64,000 nucleotides of DNA from Colias croceus (GCF_905220415.1 NC_059558.1:818501-882500); one strand, 5' to 3'; shown: positions 24,401-34,062, counted from the stretch's first letter. Numbers and translations are program-made. The notes: generated by a model from the letters alone, not told the origin.

Positions 24401-27289
24401 ACCATCGACCCACTATGCCTAACTTTGGAACATATGTAATTGTTTTATTTTTATTGTACCGTAGATAGAAATCTTATTACATACTAGCTTTCCGCCCGCC
24501 CGCGTATATATAAATTCAAAAATAACTCTGTCTGTCTGTCTGTTACTCAATCACGCCTTAACTACTGAACCAATTTTCATGAAATTTGGTATAGAGATAT
24601 TTTCTCTTTTCTTTTCTGTTTTTGCATTGTATTCTTATTGTTTTTTTTTCCTGTTTCTGTATCTAATAGTGTTAATGAAGAGCGGAACCTCCTGACACAA
24701 GCATTTGTTTGCTTACTAGGAGTGTTCCAATCACAAATTAGTTAAGGACATATTGTAAAAGGAAAAATAAATAATTTTGAATTTTTTTTTTGAATTTTGA
24801 TACCACCATATTTTGATAGACATAGGCTACTTTTTAATCGGGACATAGGATAGGTTTTATCCCGGAAATCCCACGGGAACGGGAACTATGCGGGTTTTTC
24901 TTTGACTGCGCGGGCGATGCCGCGGGTGGAAAGCTAGTAAACTTATAAAGTACTCATTCTTTAAACTTTTAGCTTTTAAAAACTCTCAGCTTTTTGTGGC
25001 AGCACATTATAATCGACCCAAATTCACTATTCGTTCATGCAATTTAAATTTCAAGTAGATTATAAACTTTTATCCTACTTCCCTTATTTGCTTTCATCTC
25101 CTATCCACTTTTATCAACTCCTCTTTACTTCCTTTAACTCAGAGAACTGACAATGAATTTTGGCACTGGGGTCACGAGGACGCACACACTTCAAGCTCGC
25201 ATAATATGCGCAGGGACAGACAGACAACGGTATTCTTATATGTATATGAGTAGTTCATATGTACTTGTAAATATGTAGATTATAAGAAAAGAGATGATTG
25301 TTTATTAAAGTTATTATTTTGTCCAATGAAAAATCTATTTTTTTTAACTTGTTTTATGCAAATTTAAGATTATTCATTGCTCAAATTAATCAAACCACAG
25401 TAATCTTAAATTTTACAAAGGTGTTACCTAAGATTCGTCATACCTATTTAATAGTAAATTATCGTAGTAAATTATATTATTAAACTTTTTGCCATAATTT
25501 CTTGCCTAAATGATTTAACTTTCTGTATCCATATTTCTTGTTCTTAAAACACACAAAAAACAAAAACACTAAAAAATACTAAAATTATTATTTCACACAG
25601 TGGGTTGCCAGGAAGAGATCACTCTTTAGTGATAAGGTCGCCCTCTGTGCTAGTTTAGCTATAAGTTTTAGTTTTAACCCATTGAGCCCCGAGCGGCCCG
25701 ATCTGACCACGACACAAGATTTTCTATTGTGTCTGTGATTCCGGGGGCTGAGTTATTAAGTAATTTGTATTGTTTAACTAGGATAGTAAAGTGTTGACGT
25801 GATAACGACTTTAAAATCATTTTAGTCGGGTGACATGTTCAGAAACTTGTGCCACACCAAAACCTCACGAGCGCGATCGCAGGTATAACGAGAGAGAGAC
25901 GGACCGATTCTCCCGTCTCATCTCGAGCGCTGCCACCAATAAGACGTTATCACGTAATCATCTCGATCGTAAACCTACTTTACAAACAACCAATTTTATA
26001 AATAAAAATAAAATTTCCAGCATCCAATGCAAAACGAGAACGTAAGTCTGGAAGCTCTCCGCCGCGCCGCGAGCGGACCGAGCGAAGCGGAGCGACGGGA
26101 CGCGGAGAGGAAGAGGGTTACACTCAATAACACGTTCAGGACTGCGCCGTTTGATCACTTGCTGCATATCACACAGCCTAAGGTATGTAATAAACATGTA
26201 TGTGTACACACAGAAATATGTACGTTTGAATACGTAAACATGTAAGTTTGCACACAGAAACATGTACGTGTACACATAAACATGTACACAGACATTTAGC
26301 TTTAGGTCCGCCTCGTTTGAATACTTGCTGCATATCACGCAGCCTAAGGTGGGTGCTTGTGTTTGTGTGTGTGAAATACATATTTATAGAGAGACGTGAT
26401 GCGGAGAGAAAGAGAAACACGCTCAATAACACGTTCAGGACTGCGCCGTTTGATCACTTGCTGCATATCACACAGCCTAAGGTATGTAATGTATATGTTC
26501 CTGTGTATACAGCAATAATTACGTGTACACATAGAATCATGTACGTTTGCACACATAGAAACTTAGCTGTATACGCAGTAACATGTACTTGTATATACAG
26601 ACATTTACCAGTAATCACATAAGCATGTACGTATGTACACATAAACATGTACGTTAGCACGCATAAATATGTACGTTAATACATAGAAACATGTACGTGT
26701 ACGTAAGTATGTATCGTGTTGAACATTTACATGTTGTTGTTGATTTAGGTAATATTCTGGATAAAAAAATACGCAGTGTGACTTTGACAAGACTTTTATC
26801 GTATGAAAAAAATACAGGTAAAAAAATACGCAGTGTGTATATGTATATGCTTTTATTGTATGAAAAAAATACAGGGACATTCCCGTCATAAACGGCTCTA
26901 GTATCTAAATATGTTACATTTATAATATTAACAGTTGTTGATGCTAATAATGATAAAAATACTGTTGTTGGTGAAGATATTTTTCATGATGATGATAATT
27001 TAGAGTTTGTTGGTGATGTTGATATATTATTTGCTGGTGTTGAAATTGATGTCAAAGATGATGATATAGATAACAGTAGTTGATAATAATATGATGATGA
27101 TAATGCATATATTATCACTGATAACATTTCCAATAATTTTAATTCCAGTACGAGATCCAAGATAAACTAGAAGAGATATTCAACTCGATATCCGAAGAGC
27201 CGCTCTTACCGGTGGGTGCGGGGTCACCTAGCGGAAAACCGCCCCCACAACCGTATACAAAGTATCTCACTGAGCTGTTCTTGTATTGA
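9479..27289 (+). CDS. EFR3: EFR3 homolog (PI4KA membrane-anchor scaffold), 20 coding exons traced
   Basis: Exons: 9479-9683, 9925-10075, 10794-10946, 12219-12317, 12689-12849, 13358-13436, 14035-14194, 14748-14818, 15167-15358, 15867-16039, 16344-16447, 16941-17061, 17886-18021, 19094-19210, 19780-19900, 20523-20614, 24340-24435, 25143-25229, 26021-26182, 27149-27289. With one base from exon 1 they sum to 874 codons including stop, all phases agreeing; human EFR3A is about 820 residues. Diagnostic blocks: CCGCCSALRPRYKRLVDNIY (N-terminal Cys cluster, palmitoylated in the family), NIEEDTPSYHRRYDFFVSKF, GVIRKTVSDDLVENIWEAQ, AQHMDKIVPSLLYN. EFR3 is an armadillo-like scaffold recruiting TTC7 and PI4-kinase IIIalpha to the plasma membrane (Drosophila rolling blackout). 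Exons at 24340 and 25143 are the least certain. Exon 14035 encodes a Gly/Val repeat absent from the human protein as I recall it. The stop is followed by a donor, so the 3'UTR is spliced. Confidence 0.95.
10500..10770 (+). mobile_element. tRNA-derived SINE
   Basis: An A-box-like GGCTTGGTTGGTAGTGG and a B-box GGTCGTGGGTTCGATTCC head a body GTGTGATGAACATAGATG ... TGTGTCTGGGTGTTAATTAT, ending in a TTTATTTATTTATT tail. It lies in the EFR3 intron just before exon 10794. Confidence 0.85.
13045..13133 (+). pseudogene. Tandem partial copy of EFR3 exon 12689-12849 (3' half plus donor)
   Basis: Bases 13058-13133 repeat the last 76 bases of the exon (12774-12849) at an offset of 284. I see two differences, CGT/CGC (Arg) and CAC/CAT (His), both synonymous. 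The copy keeps a donor (GTGAGT, stronger than the GTAAGA of the main exon). Downstream introns are recognisably related but highly diverged. An AG at 13043-13044 would start an 89-base exon in the right phase for exon 12219-12317 and exon 13358-13436, but it has almost no pyrimidine tract. Confidence 0.75.
13482..13779 (+). mobile_element. Helitron-like element, TCTGTAGAAGGG family
   Basis: TCTGTAGAAGGGTCAATTC ... GTCTGTCTGTCTG ... GGACGGAGTCGCGGGCGGAAGCTAG|T, inserted between A and T. A second near-identical copy is at 63177-63461. Confidence 0.8.
14219..14384 (-). mobile_element. Helitron-like element, CCGGGGCGG-end family
   Basis: CTAGCGGTCCGCCCCGACTT ... CGGTTCAGCCGTTCTCGAG ... TTTTCATATTATT, in an EFR3 intron. 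Confidence 0.7.
14385..14592 (-). mobile_element. Helitron-like element, ATAAATGCGAAAG family
   Basis: Reverse copy adjoining the previous one: CACCCGCATCTTCGCCCGCG ... CTTTCGCATTTATAAT. Confidence 0.65.
15619..15800 (-). mobile_element. Helitron-like element, ACTACATAGTATAAAAC family
   Basis: TTACCGCCCGCGGCTTCGCC ... TTTATACTATGCAGTGA, in an EFR3 intron. Confidence 0.65.
16067..16126 (+). pseudogene. Partial copy of EFR3 exon 15867-16039 in the next intron
   Basis: Starting 28 bases after the donor, the intron repeats the exon segments ACAAAACGA-GGAACTAAGTAA and GTTGCTTCGCGTGAGCGGAG with about 27 bases between them deleted, ending GAAGCGAGA. There is no donor in the copy, so it looks like a dead fragment of a tandem duplication. 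Confidence 0.7.
17095..17302 (-). mobile_element. Helitron-like element, ATAAATGCGAAAG family
   Basis: CTAGCTTTCCGCCCGCGGCT ... AACAGACAGACAGACAGAG ... TTATAATATTAGAATGGA. Confidence 0.75.
17355..17819. mobile_element. MITE with hairpin core
   Basis: The inverted ends ATTGGTATACTAAGC ... GCTTAGTATACCAAT enclose an inner inverted repeat (TAGATTTGCTCATTTCATGA AATGG ... CCATTTCATGAAATGAGCAA ATCTA, 17577-17703). It lies in an EFR3 intron. No TSD is clear. Confidence 0.7.
18360..18550. repeat. LINE 3' tail remnant
   Basis: An (AAAT)n run followed by AATCGTTTATTTGGAAACAG looks like a reversed LINE 3' end. It is truncated with no coding part left. Confidence 0.4.
18551..18823 (-). mobile_element. 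tRNA-derived SINE, reverse
   Basis: Read on the minus strand: GGTTGGCGCAGTGGTAAAGT, B box GGTCCCGGGTTCGATCCCCG, then GTGTGATGAACTCAA ... GGCTCTGGGTGTTATTATC, ending in a TTTA repeat tail. It is an EFR3 intron insertion and not a functional tRNA gene. Confidence 0.85.
19245..19429 (+). mobile_element. Helitron-like element, ATAAATGCGAAAG 5' part with CCGGGGCGG 3' end
   Basis: ATTATAAATGCGAAATTAAC ... ACCACGGGCGAAGCCGGGGC GGACCGCTAGT. The 3' end belongs to the other family (see 5135). Confidence 0.7.
19507..19721 (+). mobile_element. Helitron-like element, ATAAATGCGAAAG family (diverged)
   Basis: ACTAATATTATAAATGCGAA ... AAGCCGCTGGTGTTAAGCTAGT. Confidence 0.65.
19907..20400. repeat. Degenerate tandem repeat (TTATAGTCAGATGG type)
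   Basis: Variants of TTATAGTCAGATGG, TTATAGTCACATGG and TTGTAGTCAGGTGG repeat for about 300 bases, interrupted by the MITE at 20125-20329. Confidence 0.75.
20125..20329. mobile_element. PIF/Harbinger-like MITE with TTA target repeat
   Basis: Inverted ends GGCTGGTTGCAGAGCTTGAC CGACC ... GGTCGGTCAAGCTCTGCAACCGGCC, flanked by TTA (20122-20124, 20330-20332). It sits inside the tandem repeat. A related, rearranged copy lies at 46667-46975. Confidence 0.8.
20936..20953 (+). promoter_or_regulatory. Primer-binding site, tRNA-Pro type
   Basis: The 18 bases TGGGGGCTCGTCCGGGAT just inside the 5' LTR are the classic complement of the tRNA-Pro 3' end. They show that reverse transcription of this element was primed by tRNA-Pro. 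Confidence 0.85.
21117..22898 (+). pseudogene. Gag-Pol ORF of the LTR retrotransposon, missing most RT, RNase H and the integrase core
   Basis: A 593-codon open frame. In order: Gag-like region (about residues 1-190), two CCHC zinc knuckles (CFNCGDLDHESPNC and CFKCNLFGHKSTEC, about 211-250), an aspartic protease with LIDTGSD (about 280-290), the entry of the reverse transcriptase (YASPIVLAKKKNG), then directly the integrase HHCC zinc region (KHHENGHFG ... CVEC). Palm motifs of RT, RNase H and the integrase DDE core are absent. The joins are in frame and there are no stops, so an in-frame internal deletion product has been mobilised or the deletions are very recent. It cannot be autonomous. 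The ORF runs 16 bases into the 3' LTR. Confidence 0.9.
23434..23580 (+). mobile_element. Second, 3'-truncated copy of the same Helitron-like family
   Basis: Repeats TATATAAAACTCAAAGGTG through CGTCCCCTAAGAAAG almost unchanged from the copy at 23136, then breaks off into the 30-bp minisatellite. Confidence 0.7.
23575..23850 (+). repeat. 30-bp minisatellite, nine units, open on both strands
   Basis: Nine near-perfect 30-bp units (AAATAATGGGCACACACATT plus CAATTTGCTG) begin at 23581. Because 30 is a multiple of three there is a repeating ORF on the plus strand (unit MGTHIQFAEI) and on the minus strand (unit CVCPLFQQIE). Flanking 70-bp segments at 23366-23435 and 23833-23900 are near-identical to each other, and the unit contains the reverse complement of part of that flank (CCCATTATTTCAGCAAAT). 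No start context or splice sites suggest it is translated. Confidence 0.9.
24162..24325 (-). mobile_element. Helitron-like element, CCGGGGCGG-end family
   Basis: CTAGCGGTCCGCCCCGGCTT ... TTTTGCGATTCATTTTTATA. It ends just upstream of the EFR3 exon at 24340. Confidence 0.7.
24505..24937 (+). mobile_element. Helitron-like element interrupted by a LINE tail
   Basis: The 5' part (AACTCTGTCTGTCTGTCTGT ... TTGGTATAGAGATATTTT) and 3' part (CATAGGCTACTTTTTAATCG ... GTGGAAAGCTAG|T) are separated by about 200 bases with T-rich and AAATAAATAATTTTGAATT sequence, which looks like a truncated LINE. Confidence 0.7.
25596..25770. repeat. LINE/SINE tail remnant
   Basis: GGGTTGCCAGGAAGAGATCA CTCTTTAGTGATAAGG, the same sequence type as the reversed copy at 36690-36800 (GGCCTTATCACTATGCAGTG ATCTCTGCCAGGCAACC). 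Confidence 0.55.
26299..26348 (+). pseudogene. Short copy of the 3' end of EFR3 exon 26021-26182
   Basis: Ends TTGCTGCATATCACGCAGCC-TAAG followed by GTGGGT, matching the last about 35 bases of the exon. FDHLLHITQPK becomes FEYLLHITQPK. It is the first of two copies in the same intron. Confidence 0.65.
26390..26481 (+). pseudogene. Second, longer copy of EFR3 exon 26021-26182 with intact donor
   Basis: This copy repeats the last about 90 bases of the exon at an offset of 299 and keeps the GTATGTAAT donor. Its last about 75 bases are identical to the exon. Its first part differs mainly synonymously (CGA/AGA, CGG/CGT, GAC/GAT, AGG/AGA twice, ACA/ACG), with one Val to Asn change. An AG sits just before it (26388-26389), but splicing there would not match the phase of exon 25143-25229. 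Confidence 0.75.
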
Positions 27290-27290
27290 G

Positions 27291-28610
27291 GTGAGTTGGG
27301 GCAAGGGGCAAGGGGCATAAAAGTCATAATTTTTAATGTGTCAAAGGGGTGTGGGACATAAAGGTCATAATTTTCTATTAATGAAAATGTATTAAGCGAG
27401 TCAGTACCTAATTAATTCTGTATTGAAAACTAACTCAAAACTTTTTATTTAAAACTTACATTTTATTTCGTCTATACTTTTAGAAGTGTTTAATATTAAT
27501 AGTCTTCAGAAAATAATACAATCACAGGTCTTGTTAATAGAAAAGGGCTAATCATTAACATTAAAAATAGATACGGACCTAAAAGGGAACCTTGTGAAAC
27601 ACCCATTTCCATTTCCATGTGTTCAGTGACATTTTGACCTTGCAACGAACCTTTAAATTAGCCAGAGACTTAGAGAAATAAAGAATTTAAAATTTTATAA
27701 TTTAATTCATAAAATTTAATTTTCTTTATAACATTTTGGGATCAACATAATCGAACGCTTTTTATAGATCACAAATTCAAATTTTCTCAATTTAAAGCTA
27801 ATACATTTTTTCTTATAGGTGTTTTTTTTTATATTTGTAATCAAACTTTCTCTATAATAGATTTAAAAATAATAAAATGTATTTTATTTTTGTTTCAGAT
27901 GGAAGATACAACGTCGAAGAACTTGGTCTTTTTATTATAATATCAAATTAATTATACCCAATAGCTTTCTCAATCTAATATATTATAAGGGTTTAAATAT
28001 TGGTGGTTATGTGGTTTAAAGTTTGGGAGTTGAAACTATATTACTATCAAAATCTCATCATTATTGTATTAGCAGTTTTCAAGGTTTTAGGAATCAACAA
28101 AATAACCATAGTTTAACAGACAATAATATAATCACAGTTTAAAAAACAGTGCTTTTACTATATAATACGCTGAACGTTAGTTTAAGTTAAACTATGGTTA
28201 ATTTGTTGGTTAAATTTTATAAATGTTGAGTGGTTATATTAGTAAAATTATTACAAATGGTGGAAAGGTTCGATCCCAGGTTAAGTTTAAGTTAAAATTC
28301 TATGCAATAACTTAAATGCTAATTTCTTAGTACAAAATGGCTGGTATCAAAAGTGGAATTAGATATATTTTTAATATAATTGTTTTCACTGTATAAAATT
28401 ATTGTTTTCCCCACTCGCACTTGTGTAAAAGGCTATCAGAGTAAAGGAGAAAGACGATTTATTTATTTATCTATATATTAACATTTTTTTATTGAGTACA
28501 CCCCAAAACCAGATTATTCTAAACGTTTTTGTAATGAAACTCAGTGTTAGAGAAATTGTATTTCTTCAAACTTTCTTTAAAATGTTAAAAATTATTTTAT
28601 CTGTAATAAA
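27291..28610 (+). other. EFR3 3'UTR, spliced, ending at AATAAA
   Basis: One base after the stop codon comes a consensus donor (GTGAGT at 27291). A good acceptor (TTTTTGTTTCAG) ends at 27898, so a terminal untranslated exon likely runs from 27899 to the AATAAA at 28605-28610. No other coding signal is visible here. Confidence 0.55.
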
Positions 28611-28710
28611 ATCAATACAGTGAAATATAAAACCTCCTTTTATGTAGTCGCTAAAAATTTGAAAATGAAAAATGAAATTGAAAAATTATTTATTTCACCA
28701 AAAACACAAT

Positions 28711-29414
28711 AACAATACAAAGGACAATGAGTAATGGTGGGCCCACCTCTCAATAGAAGTGAGAAACTCATGAATGAATTGGTATTTTTATACCGAATAA
28801 AACTTAGTATTACATCAAAGGTTAAAAGTACTTTCGGAGTTATACTGTCATAAAAGTGATCCCAATCCCTGCAATTAATTATCGTAGTTTACTTCAATAT
28901 ATTACCGAATAGTGTTAGAACCGTATTACATGTAAATTATTAATTACCGTAATAATTATATTATAATTTACCGTATTAATTGATCGAAACCAAGTTGGAA
29001 GAAACGCGATAACACAATATTATTGTACTGCTTGACCGGACGGCGAACTGTAGGTACTTGCGCTCATATAATATCTTTGATTTGGTACCTAGGAGTTGGG
29101 AATTGGGATATATCAACCATTCCTGGCCCCCGCGGCTTTTTTAAACGATGTAATTGTAATCGATGTACAGGACGACGAATAAATCTTATTTAAAGTGAAA
29201 TACGTGTATTATTACCATTGTACCTTATAAAAATCCATAAATAATAAGTTAGATTAAAATACTTTAAGACGCCGAAAGTACTAACATTTGACCATGGTTG
29301 TAATAATAAATAATGTTCCGCTTAAAAAGCCCTATGCAATGGTATATCACATGTTACTATTGCGGGGTGGGCCCAGACTCCATACATTTGTTTCCCATTG
29401 TCCTTTAACAATAT
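28711..29414. mobile_element. hAT-like MITE, 688 bp, with 8-bp target repeat
   Basis: The inverted ends AAAGGACAATG ... CATTGTCCTTT (28719, 29406) are flanked by AACAATAC and AACAATAT. The subterminal GGTGGGCCCA motif and TACTTTCGG blocks are also inverted. No transposase ORF. Confidence 0.7.
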
Positions 29415-29642
29415 AAGAATTTGCTGTAGCTTATTACCTACATATTATTATAATATACTTATTATGTTATTATTCATCTACTTGTCATATCAAAAAGGAA
29501 AAAAGAAAATGTATTCAGCTTTTACTTTACCAAATGTATAAAATTATAATCTTGCTGTCAATTCATATTTAATATCTTAATTATAATCAATTATTAAATT
29601 TACAGCTTTTTTGTAGAAATTGTAATCAAATTTATAATAGGA

Positions 29643-29828
29643 CTAGCTTACCGCCCGCGGCTTCGCCCGCTTTGTCTAAAACCTAATAAATTATATACTA
29701 AAACCTTCCTCTTGTATCACTATCTATTTATAAAAACCGCATCAAAATCCGTTGCGTAGTTTTAAAGATTTAAGCATACAAAGGGAAATAGGGACAGAGA
29801 AAGCGACTTTGTTTTATACTATGTAGTG
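29643..29828 (-). mobile_element. Helitron-like element, ACTACATAGTATAAAAC family
   Basis: CTAGCTTACCGCCCGCGGCT ... TTTATACTATGTAGTGA. Confidence 0.75.
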
Positions 29829-29926
29829 AAGAAAGTAATATCAATGTATCTATAATATTATAATTATTTTATTCTTTGTGTAAATTTTCATCCCTTATTA
29901 CAACCCCTTATTTTTGCAATATAAAG

Positions 29927-30155
29927 TCCTACTAATATTATAAATGAGAAAGTTTGTGAGGATGTGTGTGTGTTTGTTACTCTTTAACGCAAATACTACT
30001 GAACCGATTACAATGAAATTAAGCACACATATAGTGGGTAACTTGGATTAACACATAGGAGAGGTTTTATGATTTTATCCTGGAAATACCACGGGAACGG
30101 GATCTATGCTTGTTTTTCTTTGAAAACGCGGGCGAAGCCGCGGGCGGAAAGCTAG
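29927..30155 (+). mobile_element. Helitron-like element, ATAAATGCGAAAG family
   Basis: TCCTACTAATATTATAAATG ... GAAGCCGCGGGCGGAAAGCTAG|T. Terminal structure is intact. Confidence 0.8.
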
Positions 30156-30282
30156 TAGTTTATATAATAAGGATATTATTTGAGCTTCCATCTATTTATT
30201 AAAATGTATGAAAATCTATTCAGTAGTAATAGACACACAAACAGACAGACTGTATGGATTAATTATTATAGGCGAATATCAT

Positions 30283-30500
30283 TTAGTGGGTTCGATTTCC
30301 ACCCGGGGCAAATATTTGTGTGATGAACATAGATGTTTGCTCTGTGTCTGGGTGTTAATTATCTATATAAGTATTTATTTAAAAGTATATTATATGTATG
30401 TTTATCAGCCATCTGGTTTCCATAACACAAGCGAAAGCTTAGTATGGGATCAGATCGTGCCGTGTGTGAAAATTGTCACGAAATATTTATTTATTATTTA
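30283..30500 (+). mobile_element. tRNA-derived SINE, 5'-truncated
   Basis: Begins at the B box (GTGGGTTCGATTTCCACC) and shares the whole body and TTTATTTATT tail with the copy at 10500. Confidence 0.8.
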
Positions 30501-31590
30501 TTATTCATTCACAAGTATTTAACTTAAACGTAGCTTCAGCTTATTCACTTAGTAATAACTTTGAAAACACAATTTTGAAAACTATAAAGAAAGACTTTTG
30601 TTCTAAGAAAATTCTAATTTTAAAGAAAAACATGTATTTTTTTCTGTATTGAAAGTGTATTCAGATGCAATAATTTATTAGGATAGTGAAATATTGAGTA
30701 TCTTTTCGTTTGTAATTATTTAAAATATATATTTTTTATATTATAATATAAAGTTTTTTTTTTTATTCAAATGCATTTAAAAACATTCCTTGATAAGATA
30801 ATGCGTAAATGAACGAAAAATCGATACAAACGAACGATTACGTTCCTGTAATATAGAAATAATTCGTTTTTAATTAAAGGATTATTTATTTAAAAAAAAA
30901 AAAACATTTTTTAAATGCTTTAAACGTTAAAAATGAAAAACTTGGTTTTATTGAGTTTTGGAATCTACTTTTTAGATTTTTTTCTTCGCAACAAATTCAT
31001 AAAATTCTAATATAAATTATATTTTATTGTTTTTTGTTCATCTTTATTATAAAACGAATTGTCACTATAATATAGGAACCGAAAATAACTGTTTTTTTTC
31101 TAGTATAAACATTATTTATTTATATGTATTATTACATTTTACAATTGTTATTTATTCTAATTCTGGTAAAAAATGTGTATCAAATGTAGAAAAAACTTGT
31201 ATTATTATAAATTTTGTTGTATATTAACACTTAAAGTCAAGATAACAAATGTTAAAATATTTGTATATAATTATCATGACAGTTAGATATTAGAAATAGC
31301 TTGATGCATGATATTATTTTGACGTACTTATAGTGGATTAGGTTGTGTTCTAACAATAATATATGAGGTTATGAACGTTTGTGTTTTATTTCGACCCTTT
31401 ACAACCATTTTCCCGAACAAACCAACCTAAAATAACTGTTACTAACTATGGCTACTACTGTGCAAATTTCAACTACATTCGTACTTGTGTGTACCTATTC
31501 AAGTGTGTTATTCAAGTGTGTAAAAATTATCAATTTTTCATTCACCGCATAGTTATGAGTAAAGATGTGGTATTTCTAATTAGTAGGTAC
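30500..31590. other. AT-rich DNA, no gene seen
   Basis: Long A and T runs; short ORFs without recognisable content. Confidence 0.4.
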
Positions 31591-31593
31591 GAA

Positions 31594-31796
31594 TCCTACT
31601 AATATTATAAATGCGAAAGTTTGTATGGATGTATGGATGTTTGTTACTCTTTCACGTAAAAACTACTGAACCGATTACAATGAAATTTAGCACACATATA
31701 GAGGGTAACTTAGGATATAGGATAGTTTTTAGGATAGTTTTTATCCCGGAAATCCCACGGGAACGGGAACTATGCGGGTTTTCCTTTGAAATCTAG
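31594..31796 (+). mobile_element. Helitron-like element lacking its 3' hairpin
   Basis: TCCTACTAATATTATAAATG ... TTTCCTTTGAAATCTAG. The GGGCGAAGCCGCGGGCGG stem present in the copy at 57935 is deleted. Confidence 0.75.
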
Positions 31797-32654
31797 TAAT
31801 TATATATGCGCAGTATCTTCAAACAAAATTTAAATTTGTTTTCAAGCCAAGCATTCCAAGCCAGAAAAAATTTAGTTCATTTTTCATTACACACACAAAC
31901 TGCGCAAGGAATCATCATATTCAAGATATAAAACAGGATACTAATAATTACCAAGTAGTAGCTACTATTTTTTATCAAAATATATTCCTACTTGTTCCCC
32001 GCGGCTGTTTCCTTGGCATCGGAATACAGCGCCATCTAACGGAATTTATAAAATTACGCAACAGATTTTAATGGTTTTTTTTGATAGATAAAGAGATTCA
32101 AGAGGAAGGTCAAGGTACATTAATTGTCAAGTTTTAGACCGAGATTTTACTTCTATCACTGTATAAAGTAGCCTAATCTCTTATAATCGCTATAGCCTCC
32201 TAACTATATCCAAACACAAGAATGAGGTTGGCATTAATATTCTCTATTTTCAATTGCGATTCATGTAAAAAAGTCTGTAGTAGGCTATTAGTACTCTGTC
32301 GTACGGAAAACCCTCACTTTTTACTTTGAGTACCCTAGAGGCGTATGTACGTACGTAATACGCTTGTATTGTTTGCTAAGCGGTATACCGTATAGCGATA
32401 AATACAAGCCTACAAATTGATGCCAATCGGACAGTAGGTATAATGACATGCGCTGAGCAGAAGAGGAACTTTTTTTTTTATTGAAATATCTTATTAGTTA
32501 GTACCGTTTTAAGTGTCAATTTAAATGGCTAAAAGTCTAAAGTCATTCTATTCATCTTTTGATTCATGTAAATCGGTGTAGGACGAAATTCAGAATTAGT
32601 GTAGTGAAGTAGGCAAATAGACGATAATTATTATGTCTATATGTATATTATATT

Positions 32655-32790
32655 TGAAGTGAAACTTCTTTAGGCGCGTTGAGAGTAAAATTTCAAAGTC
32701 GCGTCATGGTAATACCGTCACGTCATGGACTAAGGCGACGATTTTTATATCTTTGGATCTTGCTACAGTTTCACCACGCTATTTCTTTGA
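32655..32790. mobile_element. MITE, GAAGTGAAACTTCTTTG family (degenerate)
   Basis: GAAGTGAAACTTCTTTAGGC ... GCGTCATGGTAATACCGTCA C ... TATCTTTGGATCTTG. Related pieces at 14640, 15380, 16530, 55570 and 59650. Confidence 0.6.
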
Positions 32791-33527
32791 AATTATATTA
32801 GTTTCAGAGATCCTACAACATTTTTCATAAGGCTTCCTATATAGGAAAGGGTGTTGGGACTTGGGATTGTAAAAATAAAAGTCATATGAAATAAAAATAA
32901 ATTTTATTTTAATACCTATCTACACTTTACATCAATAAACAATTTAAGAACTGTTTGTGATTACACATTACCGAAATATTATTTCGAGACATTTAATATT
33001 GTTTTAGTTTTCTATACATTTAATCAACTTTTTTTAAATGGGCCGATTTTTTTATATTTAATTAAAATATACTTATAGTCATTCAAAAATGAAATAAAGA
33101 TTTTAATGTAAATAAAAACTACAGTGGAGCATAGAACCTTTTCTTTTGAAGTCGGTTAACGAATAACGTATAAAAAATCAGCCCATAACATTACAATTTC
33201 TTTGTGCATTGCATTCCAAAATTATTTACAAATCCAAAATATACATAGTTGTAAAACTTTTTGGTACAGTCTTTGATTTTAAATTTTATTATCATTCCGT
33301 AAAACAATTTGCAAAAATATCTTCAGGAACCTAACATGGACAAGTTTTAGGGTGGCCGTACACGGACTGCTTCAAGCAGTTGAGACCGACGGCTTGACGC
33401 GGTGAACTATAGACATTCATTCACTGCCGTACACGGACTGCTCGAGCCGTTGCGACTGCTTCAAGCCGTCAACTGCGCGGTTTATATCGACAGCTCGAGC
33501 AGTCCGTGTACGTCGCTCAGCCGTTAA

Positions 33528-33724
33528 CAGTGTGCCTAGTGCGAGTTTTCATCGAGTACGAAACGTTACTATCGCGTCTGCGTCACAGCCGAATTAGTAT
33601 GGGAAATCGAACAGCGCCCCTAGCGGACGTATGGGGAAGCTTTGATTCCCCATACAAATTTCGCTGTGACGCAGACGCGATAGTAACGTTTCGTACTCGA
33701 TGAAAACTCGCACTAGGCACACTG
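33528..33724. mobile_element. MITE with perfect 62-bp inverted repeats
   Basis: The arms CAGTGTGCCTAGTGCGAGTT ... GTCTGCGTCACAGC and their exact reverse complement surround a 73-bp core. Flanks TAA/TAG suggest a 3-bp TWA-type target. Confidence 0.85.
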
Positions 33725-33843
33725 TAGCTCTACCAAGAGTTTACGCACACGATACTCGCTAGCGATTGTAGTAAGCGGTTTGTATAAAATTTCGTACAGC
33801 GCCCCTAGTGTGCCGTAGCGGGACTAAAAAGCCTACCATGAAA

Positions 33844-34062
33844 TCTATACTAATATTATAAAGCTGAAGAGTTTGTTTGTTTGTTTGTATGTTTGTTTGT
33901 TTGTTTGTTTGAACGCGCTAATCTCGGTAACTACTGGTCCGATTTGAAAAATTCTTTCGCTGTTATATAGCCCATTTATCGAGGAAGGTTATAGGCTATG
34001 TGTCATCACGTTACGACCAACAGGGGTGGAGCCACGGGGGTGAAACCGCGCGGAGCAGCTAG
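33844..34062 (+). mobile_element. Helitron-like element, GCTGAAGAG family
   Basis: TCTATACTAATATTATAAAG ... GGTGAAACCGCGCGGAGCAG CTAG|T. Confidence 0.8.

Larger units (their letters stand above)
26190..26720. repeat. Degenerate ACATGTACGTGTACACATA repeat
   Basis: Irregular units of roughly 20 bases with ACATGTACGT and GTACACATA surround the duplicated exon pieces in this EFR3 intron. Confidence 0.65.

Noticed and set aside
26248..26622. 124-residue ORF as a gene
   Set aside because: It is the duplicated EFR3 exon piece plus flanking ACATGTACGT-type repeat.
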